A stretch of 64,000 nt of DNA from a virus. This document shows positions 7,319 to 15,259 of this stretch, in pieces. Location of the stretch: IMG/VR virus record IMGVR_UViG_3300025679_000001, positions 111,764 to 175,763 of that record; one strand, 5' to 3'. The notes beneath the pieces were generated by a model. That model did no database searches. It saw only the letters and a program-made list of their open reading frames with translations, and was not told the DNA's origin. Both the position numbers and the translations under genes were made by a program. Position 1 is the first letter of the stretch. Every line of letters begins with the position of its first letter.

Positions 7319-7519
7319 TTAGAATCGATCGGCGTTAATTAGACTGATGATCTGGTCTGGGGTCTCCTCGACCTCTGATAAGACTTTCCCGATCGTTATC
7401 ACAGTACATGTGATGTCACCATACTTTATAGTTCTCATAGTAGAGATGTGTTCGGGGTTGACGTAGAATTTTTTCTTGTTGATGCCGTCCGTATTGTACG
7501 TAAGCTTAATAAAAAACAT
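7319..7519 (-). CDS. Small FlbD-like hypothetical protein
   Basis: The 66-residue product has the pattern of the FlbD family: an N-terminal strand, KKFYVNPEHISTM, a TVITIG segment, then EETPDQIISLIN. FlbD is a small protein of flagellar operons of unknown biochemistry. AGGAG precedes the ATG. It is packed without gap before gp47. The resemblance is by eye and needs a profile search. Confidence 0.55.
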   Translation of the reverse strand: MFFIKLTYNTDGINKKKFYVNPEHISTMRTIKYGDITCTVITIGKVLSEVEETPDQIISLINADRF

Positions 7520-7520
7520 G

Positions 7521-7955
7521 CTATGCTCCTGACTTAAATTTCACCCAGTCAATCGCGGACTTGATCGCGAAGTTCCTGTTCATCACCATTCTCACTATCG
7601 AGTCGAGGACGTCGACCTTCTCTTGCTGCAAGGCTATCCTCAACTTGAGGTCGATGACGTCACGGTCAGCGGCTATCGCATTATTTAGGTCCTCCTTGAG
7701 GAACCTCCTCGGTTCAGGCTCCCAGCCGCGGCGCTTGAGCTCCTCCTCGGGCATCTTTCCGGAGAGTCTGTCGATCTTAGCGGTCCTCAATTCGTCATGC
7801 TCGTACTGCAGTCGCTTAAGGATCATCCTCTCGTCGGACATCATGCGAAGGTACTTAGCGTGAAGGACTGGAATAGCCCTAGCCTCACGGTCGAGTTCCA
7901 GTTCGTCGATCGCCGAGTCCTTGGCCCAAGAACTATGAATGTCATCTAGTTTCAA
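7521..7955 (-). CDS. uvsY: UvsY-like recombination mediator
   Basis: The 144-residue helical, highly charged protein matches cyanophage-type UvsY: MKLDDIHSSWAKDSAIDELELD at the start, then alternating Lys/Glu helices. UvsY loads the UvsX recombinase onto ssDNA covered by gp32. The start is a TTG overlapping the upstream stop (TTGA) with GGAG six bases ahead. Length is close to T4 UvsY (137). Its place beside gp47, gp46 and gp55 supports the call. Confidence 0.8.
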   Translation of the reverse strand: MKLDDIHSSWAKDSAIDELELDREARAIPVLHAKYLRMMSDERMILKRLQYEHDELRTAKIDRLSGKMPEEELKRRGWEPEPRRFLKEDLNNAIAADRDVIDLKLRIALQQEKVDVLDSIVRMVMNRNFAIKSAIDWVKFKSGA

Positions 7956-8119
7956 TCACATCTCCAGTCGCCAGGCTTGTTAGGAATGAGCCACTTTTGC
8001 TCGAACACCTTGTTTTCGGAGCAAACGTAGTAGACGCACTTCTCGTCCTCGGAGTAGTGGAAGATGTAGGAATGCCCGTTGAGGTTCCAGTAGTTCTCCA
8101 AGATCGTCTTCTCGTTCAC
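7952..8119 (-). CDS. Small hypothetical protein between gp55 and UvsY
   Basis: The likely start is a GTG whose first base is the last base of the gp55 stop (TAGTG), with GGGGAG eight bases upstream; this gives 55 residues. An ATG at 8164 would add 15 residues but overlaps gp55 by 46 bases. The product is rich in Tyr and Trp (NLNGHSYIFHY) with two cysteines. No family recognised. Confidence 0.6.
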   Translation of the reverse strand: MNEKTILENYWNLNGHSYIFHYSEDEKCVYYVCSENKVFEQKWLIPNKPGDWRCD

Positions 8120-8688
8120 TATTTCTGCTCCCCACTCTTGATCCTGTTGCTCTTGGTCTTCCAAGTCGAGGTCTTCGCAGCCTTCTTCTCGTCACTGGTT
8201 CGCTCAAAGCTCTCTACTAGAGACATCATGTAGGGGTTCGTCAGGATGTCGGTGAGTGGCATCTCCTCTTGGGAGCCGTGCATCGCAGCTTCTACGCCAG
8301 GTCGCGCAAGCTCGGCGACTCTAAACTTCCCGACGAGGTGCTCCTTCTCCTTCTGGATCCTACGGATGAAAGCGTAGTAGATGCAGATGGAGAAGTAGCC
8401 GAACGGGTTGGTAGACTTGTCGACGTCGAAAGAGTACGCGGCGGCCACTGCGTTCAGCATCCCATCGCCCCTCATCTCGTCGTTGAAAGTGTAGCGCGAG
8501 AAGTTATACTTCGTCGCCATCCTGTCGGTGATCTGCTTTATCGCGAGCGCTATGTAATCGGGGACCCGAGGGCGCTCCTTACCGGCCGCAGTAGCCTCGT
8601 CCCTCACGACCCTCCACTTGACCAGTGCGGTGTACAGGGACTTGTTGTCGATGTAGTATCGATCCTTGTTAGATTTCTTTGGTGTCAT
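8119..8688 (-). CDS. 55: gp55-like sigma factor for late transcription
   Basis: The region YYIDNKSLYTALV near the N-terminus and NPFGYFSICIYYAFIRRIQKEK match the conserved core of T4 gp55, the divergent sigma that directs host RNA polymerase to TATAAATA promoters. Such octamers stand before many genes in this window. The chosen ATG has AAGGA eight bases upstream; a start three codons earlier overlaps that site. Co-activators gp33 and gp45 are not in the window. Confidence 0.92.
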   Translation of the reverse strand: MTPKKSNKDRYYIDNKSLYTALVKWRVVRDEATAAGKERPRVPDYIALAIKQITDRMATKYNFSRYTFNDEMRGDGMLNAVAAAYSFDVDKSTNPFGYFSICIYYAFIRRIQKEKEHLVGKFRVAELARPGVEAAMHGSQEEMPLTDILTNPYMMSLVESFERTSDEKKAAKTSTWKTKSNRIKSGEQK

Positions 8689-8780
8689 CCGACACATCCT
8701 TATGTTGATTAGTTTCTAACTAAATTCTTACTGAACGAACACCGCGCGTGCAAATAAAGTAAAAAAGTAAGCTCTCGTTG

Positions 8781-8809
8781 TTGACACGACCTCCGGAAGG
8801 GCCTATGCT
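8781..8809 (+). promoter_or_regulatory. Strong early-type promoter on the plus strand without a gene behind it
   Basis: TTGACA (8781-8786), exactly 17 bases, TATGCT (8804-8809). Downstream are the palindrome GCCGTACGGC and an AT-rich stretch with two near-identical repeats (AATACTACTAT, AATACTGCTAT), then the 3' end of uvsW in antisense. No plus-strand start codon follows before uvsW. Confidence 0.65.
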
Positions 8810-8887
8810 ATAAGAGCTGCTGCCGTACGGCCATCAATAATACTACTATCCATTACCTGAAATACTGCTATTAGTTGACTACGAAAC

Positions 8888-10393
8888 TTAGATCCTTACC
8901 TGATCCCAACTGTACTCAAATCCCTCTTTGGCATAGACCTCGCACCTGATCATAGCGTGCTTCCAGCAATAGTTGTCGTGTCTCTTCCACACTAGGTCGT
9001 CGACGAGGTCGTAGAAGTGGCAGACGTCCTTGCCCTCCATCTTCCTGATCCCCCTGCCGACGCTCTGCAGGACCCTGATGCTCTGCTTCATCGGGAAGCC
9101 GAAGACCACGTTCCTGATGTTGTTGACACTCATTCCTTCTGAGAACGTGCCGAGTGACGCCCAGACCTGGTTGTCGTCGCTGACCTCCATGAGCTTCTGG
9201 ATGGCGATTCGCTCGTCCCCGCCTACAGCCCCGTAAACCAGCGAGACGTTCTTGTGAGGGAACAACTCCTTGGCCCTCTCGTACATCGGGATCCCGAACG
9301 CCTCGTTCCTGTTGAAGAGTATGAGGGTGTTTCCCTCGAGCGTGTCGATGAGCTTCAAGATGAAGTTGCGGCGGCGCTCGTGAGTGATGACATGTTCCAC
9401 CTCCTCCGAGTAGTCCATAGGACGAGGGTTGCCCCGCTCGTTGGTGCCGAACTTGGCGCACAGCTTCTTGTCCTCGTCAGGGTAGACCAGCCTCGTCATG
9501 TGGAACACTGGCTTCGCGACGGTCCCGTCCGCGATCCTCTCCGCGTTCGAGCTGACGCGGACGATCGGCCCGAAGATCCCTTTGAGGATCATGGCGTTGA
9601 CCTTGGACCCGTCGAGAGTTCCGGTGAACCCGAAGCGGTAACGGTTGTTCTTCCACATCTCTGCGATCTTGATGAACGCTCCGGAGTCCCACGAGTGTGC
9701 CTCGTCTGCGATGATGCAGCCGAAGTTTTCGAACCACTTCTGATCAGCGTTCTGCGCGCTCTGCCAGGTGGAGACCAACACTTCAGACTCGACGCCGGTC
9801 GCCCGTGTGTCTCCGTCGCCGACGCCCTTGACTATCGTCTCACCGTCGGAGTATTCTTCTATGTCGTCCACGGCCTGCTTCACCAGGTTTGTTCTGGTCG
9901 TCAGGACTAGTGTCGGCTTGTTAGTCTTCTCAGCGTACCAGCGGGCCAGCAGGTAGATCATCAGGGTCTTGCCGGAGCTCGTGGAACTGAGGAAAACGTG
10001 ACGCTCGCCCCTCACCGCTTGAAGGAAGGCGTCGTGCTGGTAGTCCCTCACCGTCTTGTCGTTGGCCTTAAGAGCGCTGGAGGCCCACGCTGCGAGAAAG
10101 TCGTCCGACTCACCTGAGCCGACAGGGACCAATCCCTTCTCGAAGTGGACAGTGTAGCGCCGCGCACGGCAAAACTCGTAGATCTCGCTGATGAGCCCCC
10201 TGTACATGATAGGCTTCATCGGCTTGAACAGTTCGATCTTTCCGTCCCAGAAACCGGCCCTCACTTTAGGGTGCCACTTAGCGTTAGGGATCTCGTACTT
10301 AAACTCGTCAGCCAGCTCTTGGGCTATGGAGGGCTCAGTGACGATCTTAACGTGGACCTCGTTCACCCCGAATACGTTTACGTCGCGCAGCAT
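8888..10393 (-). CDS. uvsW: UvsW-like superfamily 2 helicase
   Basis: The 501-residue protein has a Walker A segment SSTSSGKT, a DEAH box in IIADEAHSWDS, motif III FTGTLDG and C-terminal motif VI QSVGRGIRK. This is the layout of T4 UvsW, an ATP-dependent DNA/RNA helicase that unwinds R-loops and branched recombination intermediates and drives the switch from origin-dependent to recombination-dependent replication. The ATG at 10393 has GAGGG six bases upstream. A CATAAATA late octamer lies 23 bases upstream; T4 uvsW is also a late gene. Confidence 0.93.
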   Translation of the reverse strand: MLRDVNVFGVNEVHVKIVTEPSIAQELADEFKYEIPNAKWHPKVRAGFWDGKIELFKPMKPIMYRGLISEIYEFCRARRYTVHFEKGLVPVGSGESDDFLAAWASSALKANDKTVRDYQHDAFLQAVRGERHVFLSSTSSGKTLMIYLLARWYAEKTNKPTLVLTTRTNLVKQAVDDIEEYSDGETIVKGVGDGDTRATGVESEVLVSTWQSAQNADQKWFENFGCIIADEAHSWDSGAFIKIAEMWKNNRYRFGFTGTLDGSKVNAMILKGIFGPIVRVSSNAERIADGTVAKPVFHMTRLVYPDEDKKLCAKFGTNERGNPRPMDYSEEVEHVITHERRRNFILKLIDTLEGNTLILFNRNEAFGIPMYERAKELFPHKNVSLVYGAVGGDERIAIQKLMEVSDDNQVWASLGTFSEGMSVNNIRNVVFGFPMKQSIRVLQSVGRGIRKMEGKDVCHFYDLVDDLVWKRHDNYCWKHAMIRCEVYAKEGFEYSWDQVRI

Positions 10394-10415
10394 CACTAAC
10401 ACCCTCTTACGGTGT

Positions 10416-10423
10416 TATTTATG
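10416..10423 (-). promoter_or_regulatory. Late promoter CATAAATA of uvsW
   Basis: A seven-of-eight match to TATAAATA, 22 bases upstream of the uvsW ATG. Confidence 0.65.
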
Positions 10424-10442
10424 CCTCGTTAAAACGGTCTAT

Positions 10443-10853
10443 TCAGTGCAGCTTCTTGTTCTTCATCTCAGTGAGGTCGAGGGCTGCCATCTGCGCTGCC
10501 AGCATCTCACCCGACTTTATGAGAACTGACCTGAAGCCGGAGATGCTGTTCTCGTCGAAACACTTGCTGACATTCTCCACCAAGGTGTCCATAGAGTCAA
10601 TGCAGGCCTGAAACTCTTTGCCGCGCGGGTCGTTCGACAAGAACTTCTTCAGGTTCTCGACCATTTCTACCTGCTCTCGAACGGCATCCTTAGCCCTGAC
10701 CAGCAGCTGGGACGTGAGCGACTGGAACTGCTTCTCGTCCTCCAGCTGTATCTTTTTCAGCTCGGCCGGGAGATCGATAATGTGACTCCACCTCTCTCCT
10801 AAGCTAGCCAGGGTGTAGATGAGTAACTGCTTGATCTCTGGGTTTACTTTCAT
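10443..10853 (-). CDS. Hypothetical helical protein with its own early promoter
   Basis: The 136-residue product is predicted all-helical and charged, with no motif I recognise. A sigma70-like promoter (TTGACA, 17 bases, TAGAGA) lies so close that the expected transcript start is within a base or two of the ATG, suggesting a leaderless or nearly leaderless early message. GAGAG stands in the non-transcribed part. The open frame extends further upstream, but that part overlaps the next gene in another frame. Confidence 0.6.
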   Translation of the reverse strand: MKVNPEIKQLLIYTLASLGERWSHIIDLPAELKKIQLEDEKQFQSLTSQLLVRAKDAVREQVEMVENLKKFLSNDPRGKEFQACIDSMDTLVENVSKCFDENSISGFRSVLIKSGEMLAAQMAALDLTEMKNKKLH

Positions 10854-10860
10854 GGCACTC

Positions 10861-10889
10861 TCTCTAACACACTCACTGGAGGATGTCAA
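10861..10889 (-). promoter_or_regulatory. Early promoter
   Basis: TTGACA (10889-10884), 17 bases, TAGAGA (10866-10861). The -35 hexamer overlaps the stop of the tail-tube-like gene. Confidence 0.6.
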
Positions 10890-11428
10890 CTGCCTGAAAC
10901 TGTGCCGCCCTTGGTCGAGACGAGGGTAAAGTGCCTGAACACGAACGAGGCCGAGACGTCCATGGGAACTATCCCGCTGTTGCGGGTGGTGAACGTGAGG
11001 TCCGAGATCGAGGTTATCCACGCGTCCTGGAACGTGAACGTGATGTTGGGGTTGGAGGCTGAGTCTTCTATGATCACTGATATGTCTGAGAGGACGCCGG
11101 AGCCGGTGATTCCCTGCGCCCTCAGCGCGGCGAACTGCGAGTACGAGTTCGGGTAGGTGAGGCCCACCGCCCAGTTGTAGAGCTCCATGTAGTTCTTTAG
11201 GTCCTCGTCCACTTTGAACTGGACGTCTAGGGTTCCCCTGGTGAGGGACTCTCCCGGGAGCGGGATGTTGTCGAGCTCAGTCTGAAAGTTGGCTTGTCCG
11301 ACGCGTATCGACGGGATCACGATGTCCTGAAGAAGGAACACCGTCGTCGGAGCCCTCCTCAGCACCATCCTGGCGCCGTTCTGCGGAAGCCCGTTGATGT
11401 TGAGAGGTTGGCTGGAGAGAGCCGTCAT
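10886..11428 (-). CDS. Probable virion protein with a tail-tube-like fold
   Basis: The 180-residue beta-rich protein shows the spacing of gp19-type tube subunits: an IPxxxxG-like strand (IVIPSIRVGQANFQ), LPGESLTRGTLDVQF, then VDEDLKNYMELYNW, comparable with gp19 at 21564 (GVTPVGYFGREIKTAGDR ... NDEDHLVRRVMERW). Candidate roles are tube initiator or tube-baseplate adaptor (gp48/gp54 type). It overlaps the next lysis-like gene by four bases. The assignment rests on pattern only. Confidence 0.5.
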   Translation of the reverse strand: MTALSSQPLNINGLPQNGARMVLRRAPTTVFLLQDIVIPSIRVGQANFQTELDNIPLPGESLTRGTLDVQFKVDEDLKNYMELYNWAVGLTYPNSYSQFAALRAQGITGSGVLSDISVIIEDSASNPNITFTFQDAWITSISDLTFTTRNSGIVPMDVSASFVFRHFTLVSTKGGTVSGS

Positions 11429-11898
11429 TTAGCCTCGCTCTGCGTAGGCTGCTTGACTGCTATAGTCTGAGTCGTCCAGAAGAGCGGTCCCCAGCAGTCG
11501 TGGTAGAACGTGATCATCATCGGTGAGTCCTTGAACGTCGACGGCGCAGCCATCACGACGGTGGACTCCCAGGACCCTACGGTCCTCGTGCGCTTGACTT
11601 CTTCTCCAGAGAATGGGGTGAAGACGTCGAACTGCGTCCAGTACTTCCTCGCGGTGTTGACCGACCAGACTGAGGCGACGATCTTGCAGTCTCTCACCTT
11701 GTCGTAGAGAAACGTGATCTCTACGCGATCGTCGACGGTGGCCTTCCTAGAGACGATCTCGAAGTTCTTGATCACTGGAAAGTAATCCCCTTCATAATTC
11801 CCTATGTTAGGAATCATCACGGTGAGCGCTAGAAGAATCGGGAACACCGCCCATTGGACTACGAAGTTCTTGACTGCTAGCGACACGATTGCTTTCAT
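11425..11898 (-). CDS. Membrane-anchored periplasmic protein next to the holin-like gene
   Basis: The 157-residue product has one N-terminal membrane anchor (about residues 10-30) followed by a soluble domain with two cysteines (RDCKIV and HDCWG) likely to form a disulfide outside the cytoplasm. The ATG overlaps the stop of the upstream four-helix membrane gene (ATGA). This pairing suggests an antiholin or lysis-timing partner, or a membrane-bound virion accessory protein. No catalytic motif is visible. Confidence 0.55.
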   Translation of the reverse strand: MKAIVSLAVKNFVVQWAVFPILLALTVMIPNIGNYEGDYFPVIKNFEIVSRKATVDDRVEITFLYDKVRDCKIVASVWSVNTARKYWTQFDVFTPFSGEEVKRTRTVGSWESTVVMAAPSTFKDSPMMITFYHDCWGPLFWTTQTIAVKQPTQSEAK

Positions 11899-12281
11899 TC
11901 TGCTTTTTTCTCTATCCTGATCTCCGAGAAGCGTGTCCAGATGTCGTCGAAGACGCCGAGTACCGAGACGCCGAGGAACGCAAGCACCAGAGTGTTGACC
12001 CTCCACAGTGAGTCCGCCGATGCTATCTCAGCGATGCCTGGGACCTGAATGCCGTTACCGAATATAGCTACTCCCATTCCAGCCGCGACTGTGATGAGAC
12101 CCTTCTTAAGAGGGTTTTGGGCGACCGACCACCTGAGCAGGCCGCCGATCAGACCGATGATCGCCGCGCCGACTGGGTCCGGCGGGAGCCACGTGATCGG
12201 CAACAGCGCTGCCGCCAGGACGATAGCGGCTTGCCAGGTGTTCTTGACTATGATAACTGAGATAGATCCGAGCAAGCTCAA
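11895..12281 (-). CDS. Holin-like four-helix membrane protein
   Basis: Four hydrophobic segments are visible at about residues 15-32, 36-53, 61-78 and 95-111 of 128, with a charged C-terminal tail (EIRIEKKAE). The start is a TTG with AGGGGGAA about eight bases upstream and a CATAAATA late promoter behind it. Late timing, small size and coupling to a single-anchor periplasmic protein point to a lysis role, but there is no endolysin gene beside it. Confidence 0.55.
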   Translation of the reverse strand: MSLLGSISVIIVKNTWQAAIVLAAALLPITWLPPDPVGAAIIGLIGGLLRWSVAQNPLKKGLITVAAGMGVAIFGNGIQVPGIAEIASADSLWRVNTLVLAFLGVSVLGVFDDIWTRFSEIRIEKKAE

Positions 12282-12309
12282 TTCGACTTCCCCCTAACGG
12301 TGTGTGAGC

Positions 12310-12317
12310 TATTTATG
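12310..12317 (-). promoter_or_regulatory. Late promoter CATAAATA of the holin-like pair
   Basis: A late octamer 28 bases upstream of the TTG start. It lies two bases from the -35 hexamer of the divergent early promoter. Confidence 0.6.
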
Positions 12318-12319
12318 GA

Positions 12320-12348
12320 TTGACAGAATCACGAGAATGATGTATTGT
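12320..12348 (+). promoter_or_regulatory. Early promoter of the 12.4-kb plus-strand genes
   Basis: TTGACA (12320-12325), 17 bases, TATTGT (12343-12348). It rules out the GTG and ATG codons inside it and sets the downstream gene start at 12370. Confidence 0.75.
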
Positions 12349-12369
12349 TTGGATCATTCTGAGGGTGAG

Positions 12370-12678
12370 ATGAAAAAACATTTGGGACAGACGATTGAAT
12401 TATTTCCACCGACACTGGCGTATCCGACCCCCAAAGGTGTAAAGGCTGGAATATATGATGACGAAGTAGTTTCTATCGTCTACTACGAAAAGCCTTATTA
12501 TATCGGATGGAAGTGCACTTTGTTGAAAAATGGCAAGCTCGAACACCCAGCATACAAAAGACCGCTGAAGTCAAATGATCCGCGCCTTTTCAAACCAAAA
12601 GGTGCCAACAAACTGTCAGATCCAACAGCAATGATCAAGAAAGACTCTCATTGGAGCTTCAAGAGAGCTCCATTATGA
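12370..12678 (+). CDS. Early hypothetical protein
   Basis: The 102-residue basic product contains several Tyr/Trp-rich strands (IYDDEVVSIVYYEKPYYIGWKC) and a Lys-rich C-terminus. The ATG has GAGGGTGAG directly upstream and lies about 22 bases after the -10 hexamer. It is coupled to the next gene by ATGA. Position and promoter mark it as an early, probably host-directed gene. Its AT content is higher than the neighbours. Confidence 0.65.
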   Translation: MKKHLGQTIELFPPTLAYPTPKGVKAGIYDDEVVSIVYYEKPYYIGWKCTLLKNGKLEHPAYKRPLKSNDPRLFKPKGANKLSDPTAMIKKDSHWSFKRAPL

Positions 12679-12974
12679 GTAACGTGAGTCATCCTACGAT
12701 CAAGAAGGAATCAAAAGAAGTCAGCGCAGCGAACTGGGAGATGTTCGACGATCTTCCTGTTGAGCTCAAACGAGTCCTGGCGTCGTCTCCGTTCAACTGG
12801 AGCGTGAGAGCTTTTCATGTTCTGTACTTTATCAACAAAATGCACGTGAACCGGATCGTGGACCTGATCATACACTTAGACGACATTGCCTCTAACGACT
12901 GGATCTGTAAGGACGACTCACCGTGCCTGCTGACCAGCGTGCCTGTATTGAGAAGTCGATACAGGACTGCTTAA
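12675..12974 (+). CDS. Early hypothetical protein
   Basis: A 99-residue protein whose ATG overlaps the preceding stop. The central part, DDLPVELKRVLASSPFNWSV followed by FHVLYFINKMHV, looks helical. Its stop codon overlaps the stop of the convergent HNH gene in a shared TTAA. No family recognised. Confidence 0.6.
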   Translation: MSNVSHPTIKKESKEVSAANWEMFDDLPVELKRVLASSPFNWSVRAFHVLYFINKMHVNRIVDLIIHLDDIASNDWICKDDSPCLLTSVPVLRSRYRTA

Positions 12975-13738
12975 ACGTTCTCATTCGCTCTCTTGTTATC
13001 CCAGTACTTCTTGCGAGCTTCGGCCATCTTCTTCTTAGTTTCTTCTGAACGGGTCTTACCGACCCAGTGAGAACCGAAACCAGAAGCCACGATCTTGGCT
13101 TTGTGGGCCTCGGAGAGAGGTTTTCCAGTGAGAGCAACAGAGATCTTCTCGCCTCTGGCGGCCATAGTCTCTGGCGTCATCACGTCCGCGTGCTTCTTTC
13201 CTGTCATGCCGGTATGGCGACCCTCGGCGTGGGCCAACTTGAGGGACTCTGCTCTCTTTGCTTTAGTGGCGTCTGACGGCTTGACGCCGAGATGTGCTTG
13301 ACGGAGAGCTTCCTTGTGCTCGTCGGAGAACTTGACGCCCTTCTTAGTGGCTGAGATCTTGGCGCCTCTGCTAAGATCTCCACGAACTGCTTCTGAGAGT
13401 GCTTTTCTAGCTCTCTCATATTCTAATGGTGACCAAGATCTCCTACCACCTGCAGTAGTAGCCATGTTATTAAGGGCATACAGCATCTTTTTCTGATGTT
13501 TCCCTGAGGTGAACTTAATCAGCAACCAATGACACACGAAATGTTCTTTTGCCGTAAGAAGAACAGTGTCTTGATTCGGCTCAAACAATGCCAATGGATA
13601 GATGTGATGAGACTCAAAATAGAGGTTAGAACTTTTCACCCTAGACTGAAACAACGCTTGGTGAATGATTCTAAAGTACTTTCTCATGTACTTGTTGTCG
13701 GCGAATACGTTTGCGAAATTCTCAAGTTTTTCTTTCAT
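12971..13738 (-). CDS. HNH homing endonuclease with NUMOD3 repeats
   Basis: The N-terminal domain has ESHHIYPLALF and a later HFVCHW, the HNH-type metal/catalytic core seen in phage homing endonucleases. From about residue 110 on come NUMOD3-like DNA-binding repeats (KKGVKFSDEHKEAL, GKPLSEAHKAKI, GKTRSEETKKKM). It sits directly downstream of the gp23 terminator, so it is expressed by read-through or from an unrecognised start. The ATG is preceded by GATGT, like other endonuclease genes of this phage. It probably cuts an allele of a neighbouring gene, most likely gp23. Confidence 0.85.
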   Translation of the reverse strand: MKEKLENFANVFADNKYMRKYFRIIHQALFQSRVKSSNLYFESHHIYPLALFEPNQDTVLLTAKEHFVCHWLLIKFTSGKHQKKMLYALNNMATTAGGRRSWSPLEYERARKALSEAVRGDLSRGAKISATKKGVKFSDEHKEALRQAHLGVKPSDATKAKRAESLKLAHAEGRHTGMTGKKHADVMTPETMAARGEKISVALTGKPLSEAHKAKIVASGFGSHWVGKTRSEETKKKMAEARKKYWDNKRANENV

Positions 13739-13750
13739 ACATCATCCTAT

Positions 13751-13781
13751 AAAAAAAACTCCGGGGAAGTAAACCCCGGAG
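13751..13781 (-). terminator. Rho-independent terminator of gp23
   Basis: Perfect 8-bp stem CTCCGGGG/CCCCGGAG with a 7-base loop, followed by eight T on the minus strand. Confidence 0.93.
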
Positions 13782-13816
13782 CTATTTAACAGACAATTAT
13801 GACTGAATTGTGTCTT

Positions 13817-15184
13817 TTAAAGGATGTTGTCGATCAGGATACGCCTATAATAAAGGTTGGAGTCCTTGGTGAGGGTCAGTGCCATGTTGCCGACCGCACC
13901 GTTCTGCCTGCCCAGAGAGAATGGGTTCTGAGCCATCGCATACCTTGTCTTGAAGGCGATGTTCGGCTGGTGGGTTGCAGGATCGACGACCCTTGAGAAT
14001 TGCAGCGGAACGTAAGGGCAGTAGTAGATGCCGGCGTCCATCGGGCCTGTGCCCTTATAGCCGAGAGTCAGGTAGTTGCCCGTGGTGTATGGGTCGATGT
14101 AGACCCTGTAGCGCTTCATTGCGACTCCGGCGAATGTGTTGCCGGTGTCGTCGACCGCCAAGCCTTCGTTGTTGAGGGCAGGTGTGTAGTCGAGGACTCC
14201 CGCCATCTGGAGGGCGGATGCCACGTTGGACGAGCAGATGATGATGTTAGCCTTACCGCGCCTAGTGTCCTTCGCGACTTGGTTAGCTTCGAGGTCGAGG
14301 AAGAAGCAGAGGCCTTTCAGCTTTTCACCCAGCCACCTACCGTTGGAGTCGGTGTCGAGGTCGAAGCGTCCGACCGTGGTCGTGCCAGTGGTCGCACCGC
14401 GTACGGCGGTGATGTTGATCGTGCGGATGAGTTCGCGGTTGATGTCGGAGACGATCTCAGTGGAGAGGATCTCGGAGAGGAGCTTTTCAGCGTCCATACC
14501 GTGAACCTTCTGAAGGTCGTGCGCGAGTTCTACCGAGTATTGAGCCTTGAGTGCGCGGCCACCAGGAGAGACCGTCATACGGTCGATGGTGAACGACATT
14601 TCAGGGAACGCTGCGGTGTTAGAACCGAGGGACTCGAGCGATGACGTTGACATTCCAGCGCCATAGTTGTAGAGGCCAGACTGCGCGAGGTTAGAGGTGG
14701 TGGTCGAGTTACCTGGGAAGGTACCGACGTTCTTGTGACCCTGTGTGTTGGCGTTGTCCACGATGGTGGACCATGAGGTGTCCGGCTCTGCGTAGAAAGC
14801 TTCGTTACCGGAGTTGTTACCGTAGAGTGCGCGTAGGGCGAAGACCAATCCGGAAGGACCGTTCATCGGCTGAACACCTGCGATGTCGTAGGCCATGAGG
14901 TTAGGCATGGAACGACGGAGCATGGTGATCAGGATAGGATCCTGGTACTGCACCTGGCCGGAGCCGAAGTTGTTGGTCGGGGCGTCTTCGAACAGTGACA
15001 TCGGAGACATACCGCGCTGAGACTTCATCTCAGAGACAGTGTTCTCGATGATCTGTGCTAGACCACCGCGAGCCCATTCGCTCTTGATGGCTGGGAGGTT
15101 AGGAGCATCGATGATGTCCTTCCACTTCTCGACGAGCGACTGGTTGATGCCATACTCGCCAGTCTTTGCAGTTGTTGCGTCCAT
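13817..15184 (-). CDS. 23: gp23-like major capsid protein
   Basis: The 455-residue protein has the T4-family HK97-fold sequence, with the N-terminal region rich in helices, then SLFE at residues 63-66 followed by DAPTNNFG. The LFE fits the LxE rule of the prohead protease and sits where T4 gp23 is cut (after residue 65). The mature protein forms the capsid lattice. An AATAAATA late promoter lies 42 bases upstream and a strong terminator directly downstream, so high expression is expected. No separate gp24 vertex gene is seen in the window. Confidence 0.96.
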   Translation of the reverse strand: MDATTAKTGEYGINQSLVEKWKDIIDAPNLPAIKSEWARGGLAQIIENTVSEMKSQRGMSPMSLFEDAPTNNFGSGQVQYQDPILITMLRRSMPNLMAYDIAGVQPMNGPSGLVFALRALYGNNSGNEAFYAEPDTSWSTIVDNANTQGHKNVGTFPGNSTTTSNLAQSGLYNYGAGMSTSSLESLGSNTAAFPEMSFTIDRMTVSPGGRALKAQYSVELAHDLQKVHGMDAEKLLSEILSTEIVSDINRELIRTINITAVRGATTGTTTVGRFDLDTDSNGRWLGEKLKGLCFFLDLEANQVAKDTRRGKANIIICSSNVASALQMAGVLDYTPALNNEGLAVDDTGNTFAGVAMKRYRVYIDPYTTGNYLTLGYKGTGPMDAGIYYCPYVPLQFSRVVDPATHQPNIAFKTRYAMAQNPFSLGRQNGAVGNMALTLTKDSNLYYRRILIDNIL

Positions 15185-15225
15185 TTTATAGTTTCTCCCT
15201 TAGGAATTTTTTTATTTCTTACTGT

Positions 15226-15233
15226 TATTTATT
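15226..15233 (-). promoter_or_regulatory. Late promoter AATAAATA of gp23
   Basis: One mismatch to the octamer, 41 bases upstream of the gp23 ATG. Confidence 0.7.
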
Positions 15234-15259
15234 CGAAGGCAATCTTCACTGCCGTCGGG

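Noticed and set aside
6800-7342. Long plus-strand open frame opposite gp47
   Set aside because: It is antisense to a clear metallophosphoesterase and has no start signal; it is a codon-bias shadow.
8822-8833. Hairpin GCCGTACGGC as a terminator
   Set aside because: Short palindrome without a T run on either strand; kept only as part of the orphan-promoter observation.
13783-13790. GTTAAATA as a late promoter of the HNH gene at 12971
   Set aside because: Two mismatches, and the strong gp23 terminator lies between it and the gene.
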